Source: JAWXBA01 sp048499805
GTDB lineage: Bacteria > Gemmatimonadota > Gemmatimonadetes > Gemmatimonadales > GWC2-71-9
Assembly (NCBI GenBank): GCA_048499805.1
Contig: JASNZF010000005.1
Span: forward strand, 310,001-374,000
Direction: 5' to 3'
Length of the DNA stretch: 64,000 nucleotides
A program made the position numbers and the translations under genes. Below, piece after piece: positions 51,136 to 60,104 of the stretch. Numbering within the stretch: position 1 is the first letter of the stretch; every line of letters starts with the position of its first letter. The notes beneath the pieces are model-generated. The model was not told the origin of the DNA and did no database searches. It saw nothing but the letters and a program-made list of their open reading frames with translations.

Positions 51136-52338
51136 CTACTGGACGGCGTTGACCATGTCGAAGATCGGCAGGTACATCGCCACGATGATGCCACCGACCA
51201 CCACGCCGAGGACCACGATCATGATCGGCTCCATAAGCGAGAGGAGTGCGCTCACCGCCACGTCCACCTCGGCATCGTAGAAGTCGGCGATCTTGGACAG
51301 CATCTCGTAGAGCCCGCCGGTCTGTTCCCCGACCGAGATCATCGAGATGACCATCGGCGGGAAGACCCCGGAGGCCTCCAGCGGGGCGGAGATCGTCTCG
51401 CCGCCGGCGATCGACTGCCGGGAACTCATGACGGCGTCGTGGATGACCCGGTTGCCGGCGGTCTTGGCGGTGATCTCGAGGCCGTCGAGGATCGAGACGC
51501 CGGAGGACACCAGGGTGCCCAGGGTGCGGGTGAAGCGCGACACCGCCGACTTCCGGAGGAGGTCGCCGAGCACCGGCGCGTTGAGCAGCAGGCCGTCGAT
51601 GGTCTTCCGCCCGCCGGAGGTGGCGTAGTACTGCCGGAGGCCGAAGACCGCCAGGGCGATCCCGCCGATGATGGCGAACCACCAGTTGGTGAGGAGGTTG
51701 GACAGCCCGATCACGCCGCGGGTGGCGAGCGGGAGCTCGAGGTTCACCGAGGCGAACATCTCCTCGAAGGTCGGGATGACGAAGATCAGCAGGATCGCGA
51801 TCGCCAGCACGGCAACCGAGATGATCACGGCCGGGTAGACCATCGCCCCCTTCACCTTGCGCACGATGGCGTCGTTCTTCTCGAGGAAGGAGGCGAGCCG
51901 GTTGAGGATCGTGTCCAGGATGCCGCCGGCCTCGCCGGCGGCGACCATGTTGGTGTAGAGGTCGCTGAACGCCTTGGGGTGCTTGCCGAGGGCGTCGGCC
52001 AGGGTGTTGCCGGCCTCGACGTCGTAGACGACCGCCTTGGTCACCTCGGCCAGCTTCTTGTTCTCGGTCTGCTGGGCCAGGATGTTGAGCGACTGGACCA
52101 GCGGCAGGCCGGCGTTGATCATGGTCGCGAACTGGCGGGTGAAGATGACCACGTCCCGGGTGGTGATCCCGCCCCCGAAGCTGATGTTGATGGCCCGGGG
52201 CGCTTCGCGGACGCTCACCAGGGTCATCCGGTTCTTGCGGATGTGGGCGATGACGTCGTCGCGGCTCGGGACGTCCAGGGTGCCCTTGACCAGCTGGCCA
52301 CTCTGGACATTTTTGGCGGTGTACTCGAACATCGGCAT
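51136..52338 (-). CDS. pilC: Type IV pilus inner-membrane platform protein
   Basis: 400 residues, normal length for PilC/GspF. It begins with FEYTAKNVQSGQLVKGTLD and has the two repeated cytoplasmic domains (FTRQFATMINAGLPLVQSLNIL; FTRTLGTLVSSGVSILDGLEI), each followed by a helix pair (VAVLAIAILLIFVIPTFEEMF; MEPIMIVVLGVVVGGIIVAMYLPIFDM). It anchors the pilus motor and moves pilins in the inner membrane. It is the last of pilB-pilT-pilC, 20 bases after pilT. A long hairpin follows. Confidence 0.96.
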   Translation of the reverse strand: MPMFEYTAKNVQSGQLVKGTLDVPSRDDVIAHIRKNRMTLVSVREAPRAINISFGGGITTRDVVIFTRQFATMINAGLPLVQSLNILAQQTENKKLAEVTKAVVYDVEAGNTLADALGKHPKAFSDLYTNMVAAGEAGGILDTILNRLASFLEKNDAIVRKVKGAMVYPAVIISVAVLAIAILLIFVIPTFEEMFASVNLELPLATRGVIGLSNLLTNWWFAIIGGIALAVFGLRQYYATSGGRKTIDGLLLNAPVLGDLLRKSAVSRFTRTLGTLVSSGVSILDGLEITAKTAGNRVIHDAVMSSRQSIAGGETISAPLEASGVFPPMVISMISVGEQTGGLYEMLSKIADFYDAEVDVAVSALLSLMEPIMIVVLGVVVGGIIVAMYLPIFDMVNAVQ

Positions 52339-52358
52339 GGCGGTCTCCTGGGCGGGCG

Positions 52359-53483
52359 CTACCGGCGTCCGCCGACGGCGGGCGCCCGGTCACTGGCAAT
52401 GGCCATCTCTTCCATCGGCTTCTCGCCGATCATCCGAAGGAACTCGTTCTGGTCCGGAGTGGCGCGGAGCGCCTCCTCCTTGCCGATCTCCCGGCCCATG
52501 TAGGCCTGGTAGATCGCGTCGGCCATGGTCTGCATGCCGTGCTTCTTGCCCGACTGCAGCGCGCTGTAGATCTGGTGGATCTTGTCGTCGCGGATCAGCG
52601 CCCGGATGGCGGGGGTGGCCACCATGATCTCCGCGCACATGATCCGTCCCCGGCCCTTGGCCTTCTGGAGCAGGGTCTGGGTGACGACCCCCTCGAGCAC
52701 GAACGCCAGCTGGGCCCGGACCTGCGACTGCTGGTTGGAGGGGAAGACGTCGATGATCCGGTTGATCGACTCGGCGGCCGAGTTGGTGTGCAGGGTCGCG
52801 AAGACCAGGTGGCCGGTCTCGGCGATCGTCAGCGCGGCGGCGATCGTCTCCAGGTCGCGCAACTCGCCGACCAGGATCACGTCGGGATCCTCGCGGAGGG
52901 CGTACTTGAGCGCCGAGGCGAAGCTCTTGGTGTCGGTCCCCACTTCGCGCTGGTTGACGATGCACGACTGGTGGCGGTGGATGAACTCGATCGGGTCCTC
53001 GACCGTGATGATGTGGCCCCGCCGCTCCTTGTTGACCTTGTCGAGCATCGCCGCCAGGGTCGTCGACTTGCCGGACCCGGTGGGGCCGGTGACCAGCACC
53101 AGGCCCCGCGGCCGCTCGGCCAGCTTGGCCACCACCGCCGGCAGCCCGAGGTCCTCGAAGGTGCGGACGCTGAACGGGATCATCCGGAGGACCATCGCCA
53201 CGCAGCCGCGCTGCTTGAAGACGTTGCCCCGGAACCGGGCCAGGTTCTGGATCCCGAAGGAGAAGTCGAGCTCGTCCTCCTGCTCGAAGCGCTTCTTCTG
53301 GGCCTCGGTCAGCACCGAGTAGGCCAGCTGGAGGGTGTCCTTGGGCGTGAGGACGGTGTCCGCCGTCGAATCGGTGATGTCGCCGTCGATCCGCAGCTTC
53401 GGGCGCTCCCCGGACGTCAGGTGCAGGTCCGAGGCGTCCCGCTCGATCATCTCCTCGAGCAATGCGCGCAGGTTGAGGCTCAT
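52359..53483 (-). CDS. pilT: Type IV pilus retraction ATPase
   Basis: 374 residues from the ATG at 53483; the longer reading is out-of-frame with PilB and spurious. Family text is clear: ASDLHLTSGERPKLRIDGDI, Walker A VTGPTGSGKSTTLAAM, Asp box ITVEDPIEF, Walker B EDPDVILVGELRDLET, His box TGHLVFATLHTNSA, and the PilT-specific AIRALIRDDK region. It powers pilus disassembly, hence twitching and DNA uptake. The start overlaps the pilB stop by four bases (ATGA). Confidence 0.96.
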   Translation of the reverse strand: MSLNLRALLEEMIERDASDLHLTSGERPKLRIDGDITDSTADTVLTPKDTLQLAYSVLTEAQKKRFEQEDELDFSFGIQNLARFRGNVFKQRGCVAMVLRMIPFSVRTFEDLGLPAVVAKLAERPRGLVLVTGPTGSGKSTTLAAMLDKVNKERRGHIITVEDPIEFIHRHQSCIVNQREVGTDTKSFASALKYALREDPDVILVGELRDLETIAAALTIAETGHLVFATLHTNSAAESINRIIDVFPSNQQSQVRAQLAFVLEGVVTQTLLQKAKGRGRIMCAEIMVATPAIRALIRDDKIHQIYSALQSGKKHGMQTMADAIYQAYMGREIGKEEALRATPDQNEFLRMIGEKPMEEMAIASDRAPAVGGRR

Positions 53484-55180
53484 TCGGCAGTCTCCTTGAC
53501 GACTTCTTCGAGGGTGGTGATCCCCTTCTCCATCTTGACCAGGCCATCCATCCGGAGGGTCAGCATCCCCTCCGAGACCGCCTGCTCCTGCAGCTCCGCC
53601 ACCGAGGCCCCCCGCAGGATCATCCGCCGGAGTTCCGGCGACAGCGCCATGACCTCGTACAGCCCCGCCCGGCCCCGGTACCCCAGGCCGCCGCAGGCGT
53701 CGCACCCCGTCCCCTTGTAGAGCTGGACATGGCGCATGCGTTCAAGATCCGTGCCCAGGGTCTTGAGCTCCTCCTCTCGGTACGTCGCCGGGGTCTTACA
53801 CTGCTTGCAGATCCGCCGGACCAGCCGCTGGGCCACCACCAGGTTCACGGCACTCGCCACGTTGAACGCCTCGATCCCCATGTCGATCATGCGGGTGATC
53901 GTGCTGGGCGCATCGTTGGTGTGCAGCGTGGAGAGCACCAGGTGGCCCGTCAGCGCCGCCTTGATCGCGATGCTGCCGGTCTCCAGGTCCCGGATCTCGC
54001 CGACCATGATGATGTTCGGGTCCTGCCGCAGGAACGCCTTCAGGGCCGCCGCGAAGGTCAGCCCCACGTCCGGCTTGACCTGCACCTGGTTGATCCCTGT
54101 CAGGTTGTACTCGACGGGGTCCTCGGCGGTCATGATGTTGGTGTCGATGGTGTTGATCCGCGAGAGGCAGGAGTAGAGCGTCGTCGTCTTGCCCGAGCCG
54201 GTCGGGCCGGTCACCAGCACCATCCCGTACGGGTTGAGGATCGCCTTCATCAGGTCCCGCTCCGCCTTGGGCTCGAACCCGAAGGTGGTCAGGTCCAGGG
54301 TCAGGTTGCCCTTGTCCAGGATCCGGGCCACGATCTTCTCGCCGAAGAGGCAGGGCAGCGTCGAAACCCGGAAGTCGATGACCCGGGCCCCCATCTTGAG
54401 CTTGAGCCGGCCGTCCTGCGGCACGCGGCGCTCGGCGATGTTCAACTGGGACAGGATCTTGACCCGCGAGATCAGCGCCGCCTTCATCTTCATCGGCGGC
54501 TTCATGACCTCCACCAGGGCGCCGTCGATCCGGTAGCGCACCCGCAGCTCGTGCTCGTACGGCTCGATGTGGATGTCGCTCGCCCCGCGCTTGACGGCGT
54601 CGGTCAACAGGCCGTTGATCAGCTTGACCACCGGCGCGTCATCGATCTGGGCCTGCCCGGCCTCCTCCTCCTGCTCCTCGACGACCTCGACGTCCTCGCC
54701 GATCCCCTCCATGTCCTTGAGGAGGTCGTGCAGCTGCTGGTCGCTCGACTCGTAGTGCTTCTCGATCAGGCTCCGCAGGGTGTACTCCCCGGCGATCACC
54801 GGGAAGAGGTCGAACCGGGTGATGAACTTGAGGTCCTGCAGCAGCCCCTGGTTGAGCGGGTCCGCCATGGCAACCGTCAGGGTCCGGCCCTCGCGCTTGA
54901 GGGGGAGGACACAGTTCTTGATCGCCACTTCCGCCGGGATCAGCTTGATGATCCGGGGGTCGACCTCAAACCGGCTCAGGTCCACCGCGGGCATCCGGTA
55001 CTGGCGCGCCAGCAGCCGGGTGATCTCGACCTCCTGGACCAGCCCCAGTTTCACCAGGGCGTAGCCCAGGCGGGTCCCGGCCGTGCGCTGTTCCGCCAGT
55101 GCCTGGGAGAGCTGCTCCCGGGTCACCAGCCCCTCTTGGATGAGGACATCGCCCAGCCGATCAACCGCGGTTGTCGCCAT
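53480..55180 (-). CDS. pilB: Type IV pilus assembly ATPase
   Basis: 566 residues. The N-terminal MshEN/T2SSE-N domain (about 5-150: LGDVLIQEGLVTREQLSQAL, YRMPAVDLSRFEVDP) can bind cyclic-di-GMP in some relatives. The ATPase follows: Walker A VTGPTGSGKTTTLYS (about 322-336), Asp box MTAEDPVEYNL, Walker B QDPNIIMVGEIRDLETG and the His box LSTLHTNDA. A zinc tetracysteine motif is present (CKQC, then CDAC about 36 residues later). It drives pilus extension. It is the first gene of pilBTC, with a TTGACA box in the spacer before it. Confidence 0.96.
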   Translation of the reverse strand: MATTAVDRLGDVLIQEGLVTREQLSQALAEQRTAGTRLGYALVKLGLVQEVEITRLLARQYRMPAVDLSRFEVDPRIIKLIPAEVAIKNCVLPLKREGRTLTVAMADPLNQGLLQDLKFITRFDLFPVIAGEYTLRSLIEKHYESSDQQLHDLLKDMEGIGEDVEVVEEQEEEAGQAQIDDAPVVKLINGLLTDAVKRGASDIHIEPYEHELRVRYRIDGALVEVMKPPMKMKAALISRVKILSQLNIAERRVPQDGRLKLKMGARVIDFRVSTLPCLFGEKIVARILDKGNLTLDLTTFGFEPKAERDLMKAILNPYGMVLVTGPTGSGKTTTLYSCLSRINTIDTNIMTAEDPVEYNLTGINQVQVKPDVGLTFAAALKAFLRQDPNIIMVGEIRDLETGSIAIKAALTGHLVLSTLHTNDAPSTITRMIDMGIEAFNVASAVNLVVAQRLVRRICKQCKTPATYREEELKTLGTDLERMRHVQLYKGTGCDACGGLGYRGRAGLYEVMALSPELRRMILRGASVAELQEQAVSEGMLTLRMDGLVKMEKGITTLEEVVKETAE

Positions 55181-55232
55181 ACGCTCCCAGTTCCAGCGTC
55201 AAGAGACCTAAAACCTTGAATGACAATGCCTT

Positions 55233-55260
55233 AAAGTAGGTCGGCGCGGCGGGCTGTCAA
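55233..55260 (-). promoter_or_regulatory. Candidate sigma70-like promoter of pilBTC
   Basis: On the minus strand a perfect TTGACA (55260-55255) is followed after 16 bases by TACTTT, in a locally AT-rich spacer. It is about 50-75 bases before the pilB ATG and 12 bases after the stop of the ComEA-like gene. The -35 match is strong and the -10 weak. Confidence 0.4.
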
Positions 55261-55272
55261 GCAAACCTGCCG

Positions 55273-55920
55273 CTACCGCACCACCACGCGGCCGGCCAGC
55301 CCGTCCAGCGTCGCTGGACCGATTCCGGGCACCGCGAGCAGGTCGGCGACCGATGCGAAAGGCCCCCGCGCTTGGCGATATGCCATGATGGCACGGGCCT
55401 TGGTGGGCCCAATTCCGGGTAGTCGCAAGAGCTCGGCCTCAGTGGCCCGGTTGAGGTCCACCGCCGCGCCCGCGGCATCGCCAGCCACCGTTGCCCCGGC
55501 GCGGGCCGCCCTTGGGGTGGGATCCTGCCCCCCACCGCCCTGGACCACGAACGCCCCGACCCGCTTCAGGAGGGCAGGGCCTATGCCGGGAACCCGATCC
55601 AGGTCCTCCAGGCTCCGGAACGGGCCGTGCGCCGCCCGATCATCGACGATCCGCCGGGCCAGGCCGGCACCGACCCCGGGCAGGCGGTCCAACTCGGCGG
55701 CCCCGGCAACATTGAGGTCAAGGCGCTCTCCGGGCTGCATTGGCCGGGCCAGGGCCGCGGCCCGGGCACGCTGGGCCGCCAGCTCGGCCCCGGACCCGGC
55801 CGGCAGCACGGCGACCGCTCCCGGGGCCTCCCCGGGGCGCAGGAGCCAGGTCCGCACGACCTGCCCGGCCACGATCAGCCCAAGCAGTGTGAGCAGCGCC
55901 CGGCGCTGGGCGGTAGACAT
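55273..55920 (-). CDS. ComEA-like protein with two helix-hairpin-helix DNA-binding modules
   Basis: 215 residues: N-terminal membrane anchor (ALLTLLGLIVAGQVVRTWLL), an Ala-rich linker, then two ComEA-type double HhH modules. Module 1 (about 68-127) has LDLNVAGAAELDRLPGVGAGLARRIVDD and GPFRSLEDLDRVPGIGP. Module 2 (about 153-212) has VDLNRATEAELLRLPGIGPTKARAIMAY and GPFASVADLLAVPGIGP. ComEA binds incoming double-stranded DNA in the periplasm during transformation. Having two modules rather than one is not the common form. The location upstream of pilBTC on the same strand fits a DNA-uptake role. Confidence 0.9.
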   Translation of the reverse strand: MSTAQRRALLTLLGLIVAGQVVRTWLLRPGEAPGAVAVLPAGSGAELAAQRARAAALARPMQPGERLDLNVAGAAELDRLPGVGAGLARRIVDDRAAHGPFRSLEDLDRVPGIGPALLKRVGAFVVQGGGGQDPTPRAARAGATVAGDAAGAAVDLNRATEAELLRLPGIGPTKARAIMAYRQARGPFASVADLLAVPGIGPATLDGLAGRVVVR

Positions 55921-55998
55921 CCCGCCATCCTAGCGCCACCACCGCCCATCCACGGTACCCGATTGCCGCGCCCCGGGCCCGGAAACCGCAATCGTCGG

Positions 55999-57900
55999 TC
56001 AGGAGGGGTTGCTGTCTGGCCGGACCGGGGGAACGGGCGGAATGCCGGGCGCCGGACGGGAGCGCCCCACGTTGCGGGCGGTGCGAGCGCCCTGCATTTC
56101 CAGTACGGCGGCGGTGACCCGGGCCGCGATCACCCTGGAGACGGTTCCGGGGGAGCGCTCCGCCTGGCTGGGGAGGACGACCTGGAGGGTGCGATTCTGC
56201 CGTGACCCCGCCTCCAGGTCATGCAGCGAGACCGTGACCCCGAGCGAGTCATTTCGCCGCATCGGGGACATCGTCAGGTAGAAGCGGGCATTGCTGTACC
56301 GCGCCACCGCTTCCGGCGGGGCCCCCCGGACGAACAGGCTGTCCGCCCGTCCGGCCAGCGGGACGAGTTCCACCAGGGGCGACTCCGCCAGGGCCGCGCC
56401 CACCCGCCCCACCAGTTCCTGCTGATTGAGGGCAAACCAGCTCGACCCCTGGGTGGTCGGGGAGGGGAGCACCATGAGGCGGGTCGGTCCCTCGAGGGCA
56501 AACCGCGCTCCCGGGGATCCCCCCACGGTGGTGCCCCCGCGGCCGGCAAGCTCGAGCAACTCTCCCACCTGGCCGAGTCGGTCAGTGGCACGCTGGATCG
56601 CTTCAACCTGACGGGGGTCAAGGGGAGCGCCGCCCCGCGTTCCCCGCTGGGCCTCGGAGGCGCGCCGTACCGAATCGGTCACCGTGGCCGTGATGTCCTT
56701 CCGGATGGAATCCAGCATCGCCCGGGTCACCGTCGCAGCCGCGCTCGCCTGCAGGGCGAGCTCGCGCTCGACCGCGTCGGCGATCGCGAGGGAATCCGCG
56801 AAGCTGAGGACCGGGGGAGCAGTGCTTGGCGTGGTATCGGCAGGGGCGGCCTCCGTCTCCGCCGGCGGGGCGGCCCCGCGCGTTCCCCCGCCGGCCAGGA
56901 GGTACCCGGCCACGAGGGCCAGCGCGACCACCGCCGTGCCGATGGCCAGGGAGCCCGAACGCCGCAGCGGGGGACGCCTCCCGGGAACTCCAGGCACCCG
57001 GGGAATCCGGCGCCCCTCCCCGTCGCTGATCCGGCGGAGGTCCTGGAGCACCGCCGCGGCGTCCGGGTAGCGCTGGTCGGGGTCCTTCTGGAGGCAGCGC
57101 ATCACCAGACTCGAGAGCCCCGGTGGCAGGTTCGCGCGCATCGCGTCAGGCGGCGTCGGCTGTCGGGTGAGGTGCGCCGCCATCGTCTGGTGGGGCGACG
57201 TCCCCCGGAAGGGGGACACCCCGGTCAGCAGTTCGTAGGCCAGCAGCCCCAAGGCGTAGAGGTCGATCCGATGGTCGCCAGCGGGGTCGCCGGCGACCTG
57301 CTCCGGCGCCATGTAGGCCGGGGTCCCCACCGCCACCCCCACCGCGGTGGCAGCGGTGCCGGGGAGGGAGGCGCTGATTGCCTTGGCCACGCCGAAATCG
57401 GTGACCAGGGCGTGCCCTCCCTGGATCAGGATGTTCTCGGGCTTGATGTCGCGATGGACCAGGCCGAGCCGGTGCGCGGCGCCGAGCGCGTCGGCCACGT
57501 CCCCGAGGATCTGGAGCACCTCGCCGGGCGGCAGCGCGCCCCGGCGGTCCAGGACCGCGCGGAGCGACTCCCCCACGATCAGGGGCATGGTGTACCAGAG
57601 CAAGTCATCGTTCTCGCCGGCATTGAGCAACGGAACGATGTGGGGGTGCTGCAGCTGGGCGGCGTACTGGATCTCGCGCCGGAAGCGCTCGAGATTCACG
57701 CTCGAGGTCAGCTCGGGGGGAAGCACCTTGAGCACGACCTCGCGGCCCAGCGCCGTTTCGCGGGCCAGGTAGACGCGGCTCATGCCCCCGCCGCCGAGTT
57801 CGCGGTCGATGGCGTACCCGGAACCGAGCGCGGCCTGCAGGCGGTCCTGGAATTCAGCGCTCACGGAGGTCCTTTCCGGTCCGGCGGTCCCATCGGGCAT
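55999..57900 (-). CDS. Transmembrane Ser/Thr protein kinase (PknB-like)
   Basis: 633 residues. The kinase domain (about 30-290) has the ATP loop LGGGGMSRVYLA, Lys58 (VVLKVL), HRDIKPEN (149-156), DFG (168-170) and the APE-like MAPEQVAGDP. A basic stretch (RRPPLRRSG) then leads into one membrane helix (about 316-336). The remaining 300 residues should lie outside: a coiled-coil-like region and a small globular domain (LALQASAAATVTRAMLDSIRKDI; FYLTMSPMRRNDSLGVTVSLHDLEAGSRQNRTLQV). It has no PASTA repeats. It could sense an envelope signal. It lies 30 bases downstream of the M28 gene and is probably co-transcribed. Confidence 0.92.
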   Translation of the reverse strand: MPDGTAGPERTSVSAEFQDRLQAALGSGYAIDRELGGGGMSRVYLARETALGREVVLKVLPPELTSSVNLERFRREIQYAAQLQHPHIVPLLNAGENDDLLWYTMPLIVGESLRAVLDRRGALPPGEVLQILGDVADALGAAHRLGLVHRDIKPENILIQGGHALVTDFGVAKAISASLPGTAATAVGVAVGTPAYMAPEQVAGDPAGDHRIDLYALGLLAYELLTGVSPFRGTSPHQTMAAHLTRQPTPPDAMRANLPPGLSSLVMRCLQKDPDQRYPDAAAVLQDLRRISDGEGRRIPRVPGVPGRRPPLRRSGSLAIGTAVVALALVAGYLLAGGGTRGAAPPAETEAAPADTTPSTAPPVLSFADSLAIADAVERELALQASAAATVTRAMLDSIRKDITATVTDSVRRASEAQRGTRGGAPLDPRQVEAIQRATDRLGQVGELLELAGRGGTTVGGSPGARFALEGPTRLMVLPSPTTQGSSWFALNQQELVGRVGAALAESPLVELVPLAGRADSLFVRGAPPEAVARYSNARFYLTMSPMRRNDSLGVTVSLHDLEAGSRQNRTLQVVLPSQAERSPGTVSRVIAARVTAAVLEMQGARTARNVGRSRPAPGIPPVPPVRPDSNPS

Positions 57901-57930
57901 TCCTGATAGACGCTCCAGCGCCGCCGTTCG

Positions 57931-58842
57931 TTACCGGGTCGGGCCCCGGCCGGCTTCCCGTCGGATCACGGCGGTGGCCACATCCCCCACCTTCTGGAGC
58001 GTCTCCGCGCTGATCTTGTCGAGGGTGTCCTCGGGGGTGTGCCAGTGGGGGTAGATCTCGATGATGTCGATCGCCGCAATCCCGGCGCGCTGGAGCGGGA
58101 CGTGGTCGTCGGTGATCGGGTCGCCCACCTGGTTCGGGAAGATCTCCTGGTAGCCGAGGTCCGCGGCCACCCCCCAGACCAGGTCGACGACGTGGGAGGC
58201 GGCAATCACCGAGTTGCCTTCCTTCCGGAAGCGCGGATTGGCATGCCCCACCATGTCGAACAGCACCGCGAACCGCGGCCGAACGCCCGGGAGCTGGTTG
58301 GCGGCGTAGTACTTGGCGCCGAGGAGGACATCGGTATCGGTGGCGAAATCCCCATAGTCCTCGCCGTCGACAAAGAGCAGGTCCACCCCGATCCCGGGCG
58401 GGGTCCGCTGGAGCACATCAGCCACGCCCAGGAGAATCGCGACCCCGCTCCCGCCATCATTGGCCCCCGGCATCGGGGCGGTGGGATCGGAGCTGCCATA
58501 GGCATCCGACACCGGGCGGGTATCCCAGTGGGCCAGGTACAGGATCCGATCCTCGAGCTCCGGCCGGAAGCGGGCGATGACGTTCACCAGCGGAAGGTCC
58601 TCCCCGGAGGCGCTGCGGTGGGTCCACCGCTGGACCACCACCTCGTCGGCCCGGGCGCGGGCCTCGGCCTCGAGCCATTCCGCCATCGCCGCGTGCCCCG
58701 GGGAGCCCGGGATGCGCGGTCCGAATTCCATCTGCCGCGCGACATACTCGCGGGCCGCCTCGCCGCTGAACTCCTGCACGAAGGGCACGGCCTCCTGTGC
58801 CTGACAGGCAGCGAGCAACGTGGTCAGCAGCAGCAGGCGCAT
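57931..58842 (-). CDS. Glutaminyl-cyclase-like M28 lipoprotein
   Basis: 303 residues from an ATG at 58842. Lipobox LAAC (LLAACQAQ, Cys13). The M28 fold carries His105 (AHWDTRP), Asp129 (GANDGGSG), Glu161 in VDGEDYGD, and late His in YPHWHTPEDT. HWDTRP, FVDGEDYG and the single early zinc-His pattern resemble glutaminyl-peptide cyclotransferases more than aminopeptidases, where the text is usually GEEQG. So it may cyclise N-terminal Gln on exported proteins, or be an aminopeptidase of the same fold. It lies upstream of the kinase gene, and a heptad-repeat spacer separates it from lptG. Confidence 0.85.
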   Translation of the reverse strand: MRLLLLTTLLAACQAQEAVPFVQEFSGEAAREYVARQMEFGPRIPGSPGHAAMAEWLEAEARARADEVVVQRWTHRSASGEDLPLVNVIARFRPELEDRILYLAHWDTRPVSDAYGSSDPTAPMPGANDGGSGVAILLGVADVLQRTPPGIGVDLLFVDGEDYGDFATDTDVLLGAKYYAANQLPGVRPRFAVLFDMVGHANPRFRKEGNSVIAASHVVDLVWGVAADLGYQEIFPNQVGDPITDDHVPLQRAGIAAIDIIEIYPHWHTPEDTLDKISAETLQKVGDVATAVIRREAGRGPTR

Positions 58843-58885
58843 TCGCTCGGGACTCCGTCCGGGGGGATGACGGGAATCTACCAGT

Positions 58886-58913
58886 GGGAAGGGAGAAGAG
58901 TGAAGGAAGCGGG
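58886..58913. repeat. Left purine-rich heptad arm upstream of the M28 gene
   Basis: GGGAAGGGAGAAGAGTGAAGGAAGCGGG in degenerate heptads, 44 bases before the M28 start on the minus strand; inverted relative to the arm at 58980-59021. Confidence 0.7.
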
Positions 58914-58933
58914 CCGGGCGAGGACCATCGGAG

Positions 58934-58956
58934 GGAACCGCGACCCGAGCGGTTCC
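58934..58956 (-). terminator. 8-bp hairpin in the centre of the lptG/M28 repeat spacer
   Basis: GGAACCGC, loop GACCCGA, GCGGTTCC, lying between the two heptad arms. Possible terminator or processing site after lptG. Confidence 0.5.
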
Positions 58957-58979
58957 AGGTCCGGCCGAGCTCGTCTCGC

Positions 58980-59021
58980 TCCTTTCCCCTTGCTTCCCCC
59001 TTCTCCCTTCTCGCTTCTCCC
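58980..59021. repeat. Right heptad arm CTTCTCC, flush with the lptG stop
   Basis: CTCCTTTCCCCTTGCTTCCC, then CTTCTCC, CTTCTCG, CTTCTCC, ending on the base before the minus-strand TGA stop (59022-59024). Same subfamily as the arrays at 15416 and 45030. Confidence 0.85.
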
Positions 59022-60104
59022 TCAGGTCTTCACCCGGGCCATCAGGACCAGGCCCAGGGCCAGGAAGATGGCATTGGGGACCCACGCAGCGTAGTCGGGG
59101 TGCACCAGCCCGCTCTTGCCCGCCGCGATCGCGAGCTGGACCAGCATCAGGAAGGTGATCGTCGTCCCCAGGCTGATCGCGATCCCCACCGCCGCGCCGG
59201 CCCGCGGGGCGGAGACGGCCAGCGGGGCGCCGAAGATCGCGATGATCAGGCAGGTGACCGGCACGGCGACCTTGAGCCAGCGCTTGACCACCAGCTCGCG
59301 GACATCGTAGCCCGCCCGTTCCATGGTGTCGATGTACTCGCCGAGCTCCGCCCAGGTCATCTCCTCCGGCTGCTTGGGGGTGATCAGCAGCTGGCGGGGG
59401 GTCTCCTTGAGGGAGGCGAGTCGCATGGAGGCGAAGCGCACGGTGGTGGGGCCGATGCTGTCCCGGAAGGTGTGGGCGGCGCCGTTCCAGAGGGTCCAGG
59501 CACCCTCCGCGTCGGACCAGGTGGCGCTGTCGGCGGTCACGGCAAGGCCGGGCAGCTCGGCCCGGCGGCTGGGGCGCTCGAGCAGGAGCCCGGCCAGGAC
59601 CGCGCGTTGCGTGTCGAGCGAGCGGATGGTGTAGGTCCAGCCCTGGTCGGCGCGGAAGACGAAGTTGTACCGGGTGGTGATCGATCGGACCTGCCGTTCC
59701 TTCTGGAGCTCGAGCTGGCGGGCGCTGGCCCGGGTGGCGTATTCCCCGATGTAGAAGTTCGCCACCCCCGCCGCCGCCGCGGCCACCAGCAGCGGCACCA
59801 CCAGCCGGTGGAAGCTGATCCCGCCGGCCTTGGCCGCGGTGAGTTCGGAGTGGCGGCTGAAGGGGCCGATGGTGAAGACGGTGGCAAAGAGCGATGCCGC
59901 CGACATCATCTGGAACATCCCCTCGGGCAGGCCGAAGAAGAAGATCGCGGGGAGCGCGTCGGAGGTGACGCCGCGATTGAACAGCTTGTTGAGCTGGTCG
60001 GTGATCGCGATCAGGGACTGGACCGCCGGCAACCCCACCGCCGTGAGGAGGAAGATCCGCAGCCACTGCCACAGCAGGTACCGCCACAGGATCCGGGTCC
60101 ACAT
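59022..60104 (-). CDS. lptG: LPS export ABC permease, second subunit
   Basis: 360 residues from the ATG at 60104. It has the LptF/LptG layout: two or three N-terminal helices (FLLTAVGLPAVQSLIAI, MFQMMSAASLFATVFTIGPFSRHSELTAAKAGGIS), a periplasmic beta-jellyroll (about 150-260) and three C-terminal helices (VAVPVTCLIIAIFGAPLAV; GIAISLGTTITFLMLVQLAIAAG). SELTAAKAGGIS is the coupling region that contacts the LptB ATPase. I call it LptG by its place after lptF and its normal length; the two permeases are hard to separate by eye. The start shares one base with the lptF stop. Confidence 0.9.
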   Translation of the reverse strand: MWTRILWRYLLWQWLRIFLLTAVGLPAVQSLIAITDQLNKLFNRGVTSDALPAIFFFGLPEGMFQMMSAASLFATVFTIGPFSRHSELTAAKAGGISFHRLVVPLLVAAAAAGVANFYIGEYATRASARQLELQKERQVRSITTRYNFVFRADQGWTYTIRSLDTQRAVLAGLLLERPSRRAELPGLAVTADSATWSDAEGAWTLWNGAAHTFRDSIGPTTVRFASMRLASLKETPRQLLITPKQPEEMTWAELGEYIDTMERAGYDVRELVVKRWLKVAVPVTCLIIAIFGAPLAVSAPRAGAAVGIAISLGTTITFLMLVQLAIAAGKSGLVHPDYAAWVPNAIFLALGLVLMARVKT

